A DNA stretch of 64,000 nt from Neurospora intermedia. Taxonomy: Eukaryota; Ascomycota; Sordariomycetes; Sordariales; Sordariaceae. The stretch spans positions 4,402,001 through 4,466,000 of the forward strand of contig BTPP01000002.1 of NCBI GenBank assembly GCA_037102815.1, written 5' to 3'. Positions 21,597 to 30,995 of this stretch are shown piece by piece (position 1 is the stretch's first letter; each line of letters starts with the position of its first letter). A model generated the notes under the pieces. It was given only the letters and a program-made list of their open reading frames with translations, was not told the origin of the DNA and ran no database searches. Both the position numbers and the translations under genes were made by a program.

Positions 21597-22363
21597 GACG
21601 AAGACACTCAACAGTACTAGCCTACGGTAAGTTCCTTACATTTTAAGCTAACGATCAGCTCTCTTAGGTCGAACAGACCCCGACAGTAAGTCTAGAACCC
21701 CCTTGGTAGAGAAGCTGACTCCTTTCTAGACCAAAATGAACCAGCGACAGTTCACCTCATGGTAAGACCCCCAACTTTTCATAGTAAACTAACCACTAGA
21801 ATACACACTACCCCTAGACTATTTACAATCCTCACCATTCCTTTCCAAATCACCCAGTAGAGGTAAGGCTTCTCTCCTCCCCTTTAGCAAGCTAACCACC
21901 AAAATAGGTAAGTAGAACCGACCAGAAGACTACCACCCACCGGTACCAAGTACGAAAGCGATCACAGGTAAGCCAAGCATTGTATCTCATAGACCACTGA
22001 TAAGCTACTAAGCAACAAGTCAATGGAAAACTTTGGCAACAACTCCTCCGCGAGGAGGTAAGTAATCCTTTCTCCTTTCTCCTCCTTCTCTCCCCTCTCT
22101 CCCTCCCTTCATTTTCTTCTCCTCCCTCCCTCCTCTTCTCCTTCATCTCACTTCAATTACCATCCTAGTTTCGAAGTTACACTCATACAGAGGTACTAAC
22201 AGGTCAACATACCCGATCATCTCTAGGTTACTACCTCTACGAATCCAAATCTATGACATCGTCGCGCCAACAGGCTAGACACTCCCAAGTTGCCGCCGCC
22301 GCCACCAGCAGCAGCATTGATAGGTCACTACGCAGTAGTCAATGTCGAGATTACATCCAATAG
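21597..22363 (+). CDS. Possible 3' coding exon chain of the micro-exon unit
   Basis: If introns 21627-21667, 21686-21729, 21762-21817, 21863-21907, 21968-22012 and 22058-22168 are removed, one frame stays open through seven exons: 21597-21626, 21668-21685, 21730-21761, 21818-21862, 21908-21967, 22013-22057 and 22169-22363. It ends at a TAG at 22361-22363, about 141 codons in all. Four consecutive junctions are phase 0. The encoded tail is rich in Ser, Arg, Gln and Thr and includes an Ala run (SQVAAAATSSSIDRSLRSSQ). Codon use is not strongly biased to C-ending codons as in nearby genes. Two choices favour the reading: the downstream acceptor at 21817 and an AAG acceptor at 22012. It is partial, with no supported start. 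Confidence 0.35.
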
Positions 22364-22492
22364 TACGAACTCAAGCCAAGTGGCTTAGGTTGGCCTTGAA
22401 AAGTCCATGTTGGGTACTCCACCGGATCACTCACTTTGGATCCTCGTTTCTTTTCCCTAGATGTATTTTTTCCTTCTCTCCTTTTCTTGCAT

Positions 22493-22523
<31 letters not shown>

Positions 22524-23800
22524 TTCCTTTTTTATTCAATTTTTTCATTCAATTTTTTTTTCTTCCCTCACCCTTCCCGTTGGACTTCATACCCGTGCTC
22601 ATTCATCTCTTCCTACCACCGCCACCCACTTCCTATTCTTTGTTTCTTTGTTTTGCTAGGCGAGTGTCTACCTAGTCTAAGTATTCTGTCTCCTCCCCTA
22701 AATCTCCTTTGTCCTCGTGAGGCAAGTGCCTCCCCCATTGTCCAAACCTCAGATTAAGCGGACTTGACTCCTCTGTGCCTTCCTTCAAGGTACTCTCTGC
22801 CTTCGTGTGGGCTATTTTCTGAATCAAATGAATTTAACAATTCATTACCTGCTTGATTTGCGTTTTGTTCGCTGATTGTTATGCATCTTCAATGCGTGGT
22901 TATGACGTTTGAGCTGGGTTGGGATTGGTTCTACATGGGCTGCTATGGTGGACGCATGGAATAAACGAAAATTGGATTGGACGAGCTGAACTCTCTTCAC
23001 AGACGTTTCCTTCAGCCATCATTGAATCACATTATAAATAAATGCCTTTGCTTGAGGATGTAGTACCATTTCAATTGTTTTTCTGCTTCTAAATGTCATA
23101 TGCAGAGTGGGGAGTCGTTTCCTCGAAACGTCTATATGGTTTGGCCTTGCCGTGATGGTTGTGGTATACACCGATACTTCCATATCATGCCTTCTCTCCC
23201 TCTTCTTCCCTTCCTCCCTTCGATGATGAATGGTACATATCGACGTCCACCCAGAATGGTATCTAATCCAACCACAGAAACCCAAAGCAAAAGACAGGCA
23301 AGGCCAATCTTTCTATTTCAAACCCGATCATCCATCAGCCGAGCCACACAACCATAACCGTACTCAATGTCGGCTGGCGGGGCCCCCGGCTCAAGAATCG
23401 AAACCACCCATCCCAAATGTAACATACCGGAACGCCGCCCGCTGATATATGACGACCAAAATCCCAGGCCAGACCCGATTCAGCCCAGGAAATAACTTTT
23501 CGAAAGACTCGAGAAAAACAAAATTATGATCGTAGCCTCCCCTTTCTTTCTTTTCCTTCTATCCGTCATCCTAAACCCAAATGACCTCTTTGCAATAATA
23601 CCCCCTTTTGAAGCCAAGAAAAACAGGAAACCGTAACATAATCAGCAGGAATGTCATGATGCAAACTTTCTTGCAGCGGTAAGGGGGTATCATAAAAGTC
23701 ATTCCCAACCCAAAAAAGAGGAGGCCGTGATCAAATGAGACAAGAAAAAAAAATAAAAACACGGCAAGAGAAAAAGAGGATGCGGAAGGGACTACCTGCT
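22364..23800. other. Intergenic region with pyrimidine tracts
   Basis: Presumed 3' end of the micro-exon unit and 3' flank of the PPR gene. A (TC)n run at 22493-22515 passes into T-rich sequence. Overlapping frames here are low-complexity Ser/Leu/Phe and are not credible genes. Confidence 0.5.
22493..22515. repeat. (TC)n microsatellite
   Basis: About eleven TC dinucleotides followed by a T-rich stretch, just downstream of the micro-exon unit. Confidence 0.85.
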
Positions 23801-26800
23801 TCATGCAGAAGCCTCCTCAGCATTGCCGCCACCAAGCAACTCCAGTACCTTGTTAACAACAGCACTGGGGTACCCACGACCAAGCATCTCGCTCACGACA
23901 CCCTTGGCGCTCTCACGCTCCTCAACAGCAAGGAACGCGCGAGTCATGGCCTCGTAAGTGCTAGGCTCCCTCTTATCGCGACCAACAGCCGCATAGATCT
24001 CCTTGGCCTTGGCGATGTTCTTGTCAGCGGCCCACCCGTGGATGAGGGTATTGGCAATGTACGGAGTCATCTCGATGCGCCTAGCGCGCATCTCGGCGAG
24101 CATGGGCTCTGTGCCGGTGATGTGGTGGTTGGCGACCATTGCCTCGAATAGAGCCTGGAAGAGACAAGGGGATGGAGTGATGGAGACGTCGTTGATGACC
24201 GAGTCAAACACCTTGCGGGCGCCTTCCATGTCGTGTAGGACGCAGCCGCGGGCGTGGATCAGGGACGCGTAGTGAACGGGCTCGGGGTGCTGGCCAGAGG
24301 CGCGGATCATATCGAGGACGGATTCAGCGGCGGTCATGTCAACGGGGTCGAGGGTGGCGTGGGTGTCGACGAGGAGCTTGAAGGTGTGCGAGGTGGGGGA
24401 GATGCCTTTGGCCTTCATGCGCTCGAAGTACTCGAGGACCTTGGTCTTGTCGCGCTTGGTGGTCAGGAAGAACTGCATCATGCTGTTGTAAGGGGCGGGG
24501 CGGGCCTTGTAGTTGGGCATAGCCTCCATCTCGTCGAAAAGCTCCTCGGCAAACTTCTCGTCGCTGACGCGGCAGAGAGCGTTGACAATGGTTCCGTAGG
24601 TGACTGAGGTAGGCTTGATACCCATCTTGCGCATCTCGTTGAAGTAGAAGAGGCAATCATCGATGCGACGAGCCTTGCCGAGCTTGCCGATAAGCGCATT
24701 GTAAAGGAACGAGCTAGGCTCGACACCCTCAATCTTGGCCCGGTGGAAGATCTTGACAGCTTCAGAAGCCTCGTCGAAAGTCTTGGTGGACTCTTTCAGG
24801 GTAGTGATGTAGAGACCAAAGGTGTTGGCAGAGGGAGTAGAGCCCATGGCGAGCAGCTCTTGGTGGTACTGCTCGGCCCCAACCCTGTCACCCAAAGTGA
24901 GACAGGCACCAACCATGGCATCCAGAATCGAAGACCAACCGTAGCGAACGACAGCATACTGAGGAAGAAGCGGGACGTCAGTGCGGGCCATGGCGAGGAT
25001 ATCGAAGCATAGATCCATGTTGCCGTCACGGGCAGCGGCGGAGATAAGCTTGGCATAGGTGACGTAGCGAGGATGACGACCAACGCGGCGCATGTTCCGG
25101 AAGCGAGTGAGAGCATCGTTCAACTTGGGGCCCTTGCGACCATTGCTTTCAAGGTCCTCAGAGATGAGCGCGGAACCCTTGAAGTCGGTGCTGTGGGCAT
25201 AGGGGTCGAAGGTGTCCTCAAAAGCAGACGCAGTCGGGGTAGCCGGGTGCGGGGAAGCGGGGAAAGACTGAGGAGCGTACGAAGCAGGCGAGGGAAGCAA
25301 ACGGGGGTCAGTGACACCACGGGCGGCCATGAATCCGTGAATGAATTCGGCAGCCTCCTCGATCTCATCAGTCACTTGCGGCTTGGTCTCGGCGGTAGCA
25401 CTCGCGCGAATGCGGTGGAACATGTGCTCAGCTTCAGTCAAGCCTTCGACAACCTGGCCGGAGCCAATGAGAGCGATAGCAAACATGGCGGTGGGCTCAA
25501 TGAAAGACGAAGTGGCCTTGACCTCGGGATGGCTAAGAGCGGCCCAGTATCTGGCAGCACTGGCAACATCGGCTTGGCGCACGCTCATGGCAAGCAAAGC
25601 AATGGCGGAATTGGCGGCCTCGTCGTGAGAGGCAATGTTGGAGAAGGCAGTGATGGCAACGTTCTTGTATCCATAATCGGCAGCGGCAGTGGCGACCTGG
25701 CTCATGACACGGCCTCGGGCATCCTGTTCCACGCTTTGAGCCCAGCGGAGTGCTTCCTCGTAGATACCGCGGTCGAGGAATCCCTTGACAAAACCACCGC
25801 TGATTATGGCGTCCTTGATATCCGCAGCGCTGGCTTCGTACTCCTCGACAATCTTCTTGTAGAACTTCATGGCACCCTCAAGCTTGTCGGAGACGACGTA
25901 AGCATTGATCACTGCAGCGTAGACCTGATAGTCGAGGCGATCCTGAAGAGTGGGCTCGCCGTTGTCGTTGGCAATGGCGAGGTTGCGGTACTCGTTGTAG
26001 CACTCAACGGCACTGATCAAATCACCCGCGTTGGCGAATGCCGTGATCATAGCAGGGAAGGTGGCAGCGAACGGAGTCACCCGGTTCGCCTCCAGATGCT
26101 CAAAGAGGTGAAGCATATCCGAGACTCGTCCAGACTGAGCACAAGCAGAGATAAGCTGGTGGTAGGTCTCAGAGGAGTAGACGGCCTTGTCAGACTTGAC
26201 GGAAGACTGGAAAAGCTTCAAGGCCAAGTCCAGGCGATCATCCTCGCAAAGAATAGCATACTCGAGCTCGTGCGAGGCAAACATGAACTTGCCAGGCTCG
26301 TCCATGCCACCGAAGCGGAGACGCTTATCCTGAAGAAGGCTCTTGGAAGCAAAGACCTCGAGCGAACGGGATGCAAGCAAGCCGACGAGGATGTTGTAGG
26401 TATCACTGTCAGGAGACACCTTGCGCTTGAGCATATCAGCGTAGACGTCCAGGGCCTTGGAGACAATCTCGGATTTCTCCGAGGGAAGGTGGATAGCGGC
26501 CATGAGAAGGGCATTGTAGGCGGTTGCAGTAGGCTGGATGTTAGCGAGCAGCATGCCCTCGAACACGGCGGGAATCTCGGCATAGCGGGCAGCCTCGGAG
26601 AGCTTGGTAAGGTGGACGGCGTAGCTGATAGACTGAGCGTCAAGAGGAGGAGTGGCAGTTCGGGCAACGCTGGCGGGAGTGCGCAGGTGGATGGACGGAG
26701 TGCGTGATCGGGATCGAATCTCTTCCTCCAGCTTTTCCGCAAGGGCGGGCGATGTGGCCCGAAGGGACTCGAGCTCCTCCTCCACAGCCTCTAGTTGCTT

Positions 26801-27361
26801 CCGAACCTCGATCTCCTCCTCGATTCTAGCGTTGATGTGAGCGAGGGCGGCCTCAGCCTCTGGCGGAACGCGGGAGACGCCATCATCAAGTTTGGCAACC
26901 CCATCAGCAGCCAAAGCGAGTGTATTTGCGTCTCCCTGGGCGAGGATGGAAGTGGCGGAAGGCTTCCACTCGATCAGCTTCGGGAACTGGAACTGAACCC
27001 ATTCCTGATCATGTTCTTCTCCAGCCTCCTGGGCAGCCTGCGACTTTTGCAGGTGCTCATAGTAGGCGTCCAGAAGACCGGCATTACTGGGGAGGACCGT
27101 CGTCTTGTTGTCATGGCGAGGCTCGACGGAACCGCCAGCGTTCAGGTTGCTGCTGGTGCGGAAGGCATCCTGAAGACCGAGCGCGGAGAGACGGCCACCC
27201 AATCTCGTGCTACTACGCCGAGCAAAGGATGGCCTGTTCTGAGGGTTTAGAACATTGTGATGGGTGGCAGCTACGAATGACTGGGCGTAGCCGTGGGTGA
27301 AGGACTTTGAAAATCCGGAGCGGATAACGTTCTGAAAGACGGTCGAGTAGACGGAGGGCAT
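23801..27361 (-). CDS. Large pentatricopeptide repeat protein, mitochondrial (CYA-5/Pet309-like)
   Basis: An intronless minus-strand gene of 1186 residues from the ATG at 27361. The first about 50 residues are basic, rich in Ser and Arg and poor in acidic residues (MPSVYSTVFQNVIRSGFSKS), fitting a mitochondrial presequence. A coiled-coil stretch rich in Glu lies at about 165-220. PPR helix pairs occur through residues about 240-560 (for example TAYNALLMAAIHLPSEKSEI, SDTYNILVGLLA) and again at about 750-1150 (SFLYNALIGKLGKARRIDDC, SVTYGTIVNALCRVSDEKFA). Fungal PPR proteins of this size bind mitochondrial mRNAs; Pet309 in yeast and CYA-5 in Neurospora are needed for COX1 expression, and length and layout fit that group. 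I cannot confirm orthology by eye. A long antisense frame (25073-26707) is a codon-bias shadow. Confidence 0.88.
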   Translation of the reverse strand: MPSVYSTVFQNVIRSGFSKSFTHGYAQSFVAATHHNVLNPQNRPSFARRSSTRLGGRLSALGLQDAFRTSSNLNAGGSVEPRHDNKTTVLPSNAGLLDAYYEHLQKSQAAQEAGEEHDQEWVQFQFPKLIEWKPSATSILAQGDANTLALAADGVAKLDDGVSRVPPEAEAALAHINARIEEEIEVRKQLEAVEEELESLRATSPALAEKLEEEIRSRSRTPSIHLRTPASVARTATPPLDAQSISYAVHLTKLSEAARYAEIPAVFEGMLLANIQPTATAYNALLMAAIHLPSEKSEIVSKALDVYADMLKRKVSPDSDTYNILVGLLASRSLEVFASKSLLQDKRLRFGGMDEPGKFMFASHELEYAILCEDDRLDLALKLFQSSVKSDKAVYSSETYHQLISACAQSGRVSDMLHLFEHLEANRVTPFAATFPAMITAFANAGDLISAVECYNEYRNLAIANDNGEPTLQDRLDYQVYAAVINAYVVSDKLEGAMKFYKKIVEEYEASAADIKDAIISGGFVKGFLDRGIYEEALRWAQSVEQDARGRVMSQVATAAADYGYKNVAITAFSNIASHDEAANSAIALLAMSVRQADVASAARYWAALSHPEVKATSSFIEPTAMFAIALIGSGQVVEGLTEAEHMFHRIRASATAETKPQVTDEIEEAAEFIHGFMAARGVTDPRLLPSPASYAPQSFPASPHPATPTASAFEDTFDPYAHSTDFKGSALISEDLESNGRKGPKLNDALTRFRNMRRVGRHPRYVTYAKLISAAARDGNMDLCFDILAMARTDVPLLPQYAVVRYGWSSILDAMVGACLTLGDRVGAEQYHQELLAMGSTPSANTFGLYITTLKESTKTFDEASEAVKIFHRAKIEGVEPSSFLYNALIGKLGKARRIDDCLFYFNEMRKMGIKPTSVTYGTIVNALCRVSDEKFAEELFDEMEAMPNYKARPAPYNSMMQFFLTTKRDKTKVLEYFERMKAKGISPTSHTFKLLVDTHATLDPVDMTAAESVLDMIRASGQHPEPVHYASLIHARGCVLHDMEGARKVFDSVINDVSITPSPCLFQALFEAMVANHHITGTEPMLAEMRARRIEMTPYIANTLIHGWAADKNIAKAKEIYAAVGRDKREPSTYEAMTRAFLAVEERESAKGVVSEMLGRGYPSAVVNKVLELLGGGNAEEASA

Positions 27362-30300
27362 TTAGGAGACACCTGGGGAGGAGGGGGTCTGTGGCTTGGC
27401 TCAGGGTTAGCATGGGACCATGTTATTTTGTTGTTGTTTGTTGATTCGTAAATATAAACATTTCCGAGTGTTTGTTGATGGTGTTCGATATTTTTGGTTC
27501 AAGATATCTGACTCCCCCACCCGTTCTCTTGAGGTCCCCCACTTGATGTCGGTCGCTCAAAAACATCGCAGTGGCAACATCATCATGCTTGTGTATTTTG
27601 TCCCGGTTTTTCAATCACGTAAGTCGTGTCGTTGGAGAAGATCGGAGGCAGGGCAGGACAGGGCAGGAAGAACGGACGAATGGGTGTGGCCGTCAACTTA
27701 CAGGGAAAGATTGATGGATGCGCAATTGCAGGTTCATTTGACGACAGTTAAGCCGTCAAACAAACGCGCGATCTAGGAGTAAATAGGTATCTCGCAAAGA
27801 GATTATTATCGAGGGAAGCTGTTTCAAAAACAAGCAAGAACGAAAAGCAAAAAAAAAGAATGTCTGCGTGCAGTCTGAGAGGAGGGTAGGTTGCGTAGTT
27901 TATTTGAAGTGTCGGCCCCCGGTAAGTTGTGGCCCGCTTGCCGGGTACAGGACGATACAACTGAAAATATGGATGATCACTGATCGCTTCCTTGTAACTT
28001 TTTTTTTTTTTTTTTTCCTTGCTGTAGGCCAGGCGACCATCGATCGACACCCTGGCGGACTCCTGCCACCGTTTGCGCGCCGATTTGATGAACTAACGAA
28101 GAGGCAGCCAGGGGTTGCAGTGGTTTAGCGGGTGCCGCTTCGCTGCGGGGGCTTGATGTCGTCTTTCGTGCTGGAGTCGCTACGCGGGTGGACTCGGGAC
28201 CAACAGGAGCGAAAATTAGTCAGATGCTAGCGTTTCTTCCCGCTGCTCCAAAAAAGGTACCTCTGACTTGGAGATTTGTCCCGCAGTACTTGGAGCAATG
28301 GTTGAGTTTATACGGAAATACGAGTTGTCTTGTCAGTCACCGATGCTGTACTCGGTACCTGATCTCGACCAGGCAGCTTCCTGAGGACCTCAACAGTGCA
28401 TGTTGGAGAAATGAAGTTGAGCCTTCTCAACCGACTTGACAGCTTGATTGCTTCGCGTCGATAGACTGTCAGAAGAATCATGATATCGATCCTCTACGTC
28501 AGAACGTGATGGAGTAGCAGAGTCGGATAGGATTGGCTCCAAGGCAACAATGCCAAAAAAAAGCTACATACGTACACTACGTAGTGTGTACCATCGGCTC
28601 GGAGGCGTTGAACCTCACAAGAGAACAGCTTGGCTTCAACTGCTTCGAGCCAAACTTCGACATCGGTGGATCTTGACTCATGTTCCAGATTCAGATGACC
28701 TCCTTGCTGCGACTCCATTCTGTCATGGCGATGCGTATCTACACTACGGCGTACCAGTGTCAACACCTACGACACGACACGCGTCCATTGTTGCTTTCTG
28801 CGGCTGTGCGCCAACCCCCAACTGCCATGGTATCTTCCTGCCACCTTCTTCCGCTCTTCTAAACCGGTCGAATGCAGTCCGCAAGATTCGCTTCCTTCTC
28901 GATGATATTGACCACCAGCTGCTGGTGGATTACGCATTCAAGGGTACGCTAGGCTGAGTGTGGATGGACGGAATCCTCGGTCGCTGTCGCGGGTGGCGGC
29001 TCTGAAAGTGGATGCAAAATGCGCGCCCCGCGAGAATGGAATGCGAGAGTGAAGAGAAGAAACCGGCAGCAGTTGGGCAGTCTCTTTCGCTAGGACGCTA
29101 ACAGGGCTGGGGTCATTTGGCCGTGCTTCTTCTGCAAAAGAAGGTATGTTTGCATTAGTCCCTTGCAGCAAGCGACTTTCCCCAGGTTTTGGGTCCACCA
29201 CTGTCTGGGATCTGTCATTTGTCAATCTTCAGCATCCCTGAAAGCGGTCGCTGAAAGCTTCAACGCCTTTTTGTTTTACACTACACTACACAACAAATGG
29301 GGACTGCGACATTTGCAAACTTTTTTTCTTCCTTTTCTTTCTGGAACTGTTGATGCTACTCAGCCGCAATGACAGATTTACTTGATAGGGCTAGAGCGTC
29401 CAAATGTTTCAAGGTGCGAGAAGAGCGGACATAAGGAATTCTTAACCCCAACAGCTGCACAATTTCATGGGGTGCGTTATGTATCTTGTTGGTTTCCTTT
29501 TCCCCCAACTTTGGAAAAGTAGATGCACCACTGCAGACAAATTACAGTTGAAATGCAACCACACCATCTTGACACTTGACCAGTTCCTTGATCCTTCGCT
29601 TATCAGATCCGATCATCACCATCTTGAACAGGAAAGCGGTGACATGGTGGCCGTTCACGGGAAGTGCCTGGTTGGTCCTGGGATCGTGAAGGAGTCACAT
29701 GTGCATCTGACAGCATCTGCGACGAGAATTTGCCGCTTCGATTCGGACTTTGCAAACATCCCGTCCGAGCCGCACTTCAACATCCACGGACCCTTGTCGC
29801 CATGCCAATAAGGTTCTCATGGAACTTCGTGTCATTAAAAAGGTACCCGTCCTCCAACGAGTTCCTCCGAGGTCACACTGATGGCCAGAGGAACCCCACC
29901 CCCTTCCATCAAGTGGATCTCCGTACTCCCAACCAGGTCCTACCTCCTTTCTCCGGCGTCCGTTCCGGTTATCACCGAAGCCGCTCGGAGCAGCGGAGCC
30001 GGATCAAGGCCGAGAGCTTGACTTTTTTTGGGACGTTAGCGTCGGACCCACGGGGTCTTTGGAGATCCTAGATGCTAAAAAAAATCCACATTCGCATTGA
30101 GGCATTTCCCTAAAAATTCCCGGGCAGCGAGTCAACAACCAAATGGCAAGTTCAGGCCGATAGATATCTAGACCAACAGACTACGAATTGGGGAAAGCTG
30201 CGTCGGACAACTTGATCTTGATTATTCTCTGGCGTCTGCTCACGTTCATTGTCATATGAGATATAATCTTCCCTTCTGTCATTCTCTGCATGCTGGTGAT

Positions 30301-30995
30301 GACATCCTCTTCTTAACTTCATTCCGCCTTCTACATCTCATACTTGGGGGTTTAATTGCTAATTTGGTAAACACGACCATCACATGCTCGATGGCCTGCA
30401 ATAACCGCTGTGGATCCAAATATGGGTTGCAACCAAGAGGTTGGCGATGAATGAGATGACAGGATGCACTATAATACCTACCTCGAGCTCTAATCAATCG
30501 CTCAAGTTCGGCCGGCCTAATTTCATGTGTCTCGAATATTCATTTTGCTCTTCAAAAAACACATGTCACACTATGTATTCCCTTATGCCAAGAGCAATAA
30601 CGGTCGCACCTCCTCAGTTACGTGCCAAACAGTTCGTGATGTTGATGTTTACACGCGGAAGGGGGCTCACCACATATCGCCCCGCATTGTCGGTGATATC
30701 GACCCCACCTGAACTTAAGCTCTCCTGAATGGCTCTTCATTCGAGACTCACCACTGCAACAACTTACCATTGTGCCTGACCATCATCCCAATCATCAACT
30801 TCCACTTGGCACATCCAACAACACATCCTCGTGGGCCTTTTTGGTAATAATCTACGTGTATTTCATCTCCAGTTGTTGTTACACCACCACAACCTTGCAC
30901 CATCGCATCGTCAACGCCAAGATTGAACCCCCCTTTCCCCCCCTCACTTGCTCTCTCAACAAACACCAAAGACAGCCATCTTCATAGACAGCAAT
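27362..30995. other. Long intergenic region, 3.6 kb
   Basis: The largest gap in the window, between the divergent PPR and ERG8 genes. An ATG frame at 28550-28957 (135 codons) has no recognisable domain; it contains a 14-nt perfect palindrome ACACTACGTAGTGT at 28574-28587. A T run occurs near 28000-28017. No tRNA, transposon or conserved ORF was found. It may hold long promoters or non-coding transcripts. Confidence 0.45.

Larger units (their letters stand above)
19485..22363 (+). other. Intron-dense micro-exon transcription unit
   Basis: Seventeen introns with consensus signals lie in under 2 kb, at 20211-20254, 20296-20340, 20426-20469, 20499-20544 (GC donor), 20573-20617, 20659-20704, 20809-20855, 20905-20946, 20997-21038, 21128-21165, 21551-21596, 21627-21667, 21686-21729, 21762-21799 (or to 21817), 21863-21907, 21968-22012 and 22058-22168. 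Most are 38-47 nt with GTAAGT-type donors, a GCTGAC or GCTAAC branch site 8-18 nt before the acceptor, and TAG or CAG ends. Exons between them are 15-104 nt. Weaker candidates are 19485-19531, 20025-20175 and 20720-20782; 21166-21550 is unresolved. All signals lie on the plus strand. Whether it codes for protein is open. A coding reading is described separately; a spliced long non-coding RNA is the alternative. No homologous family is known to me. Confidence 0.75.

Noticed and set aside
25073-26707. 544-codon plus-strand frame opposite the PPR gene
   Set aside because: Exact antisense of a well-supported gene; GC-biased third positions make such shadows common. The product is rich in Val, Gly and Leu without a domain.
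28550-28957. ATG-initiated 135-codon ORF in the long gap before ERG8
   Set aside because: No domain, no biased codon use and no splice or promoter support; could be checked for conservation.
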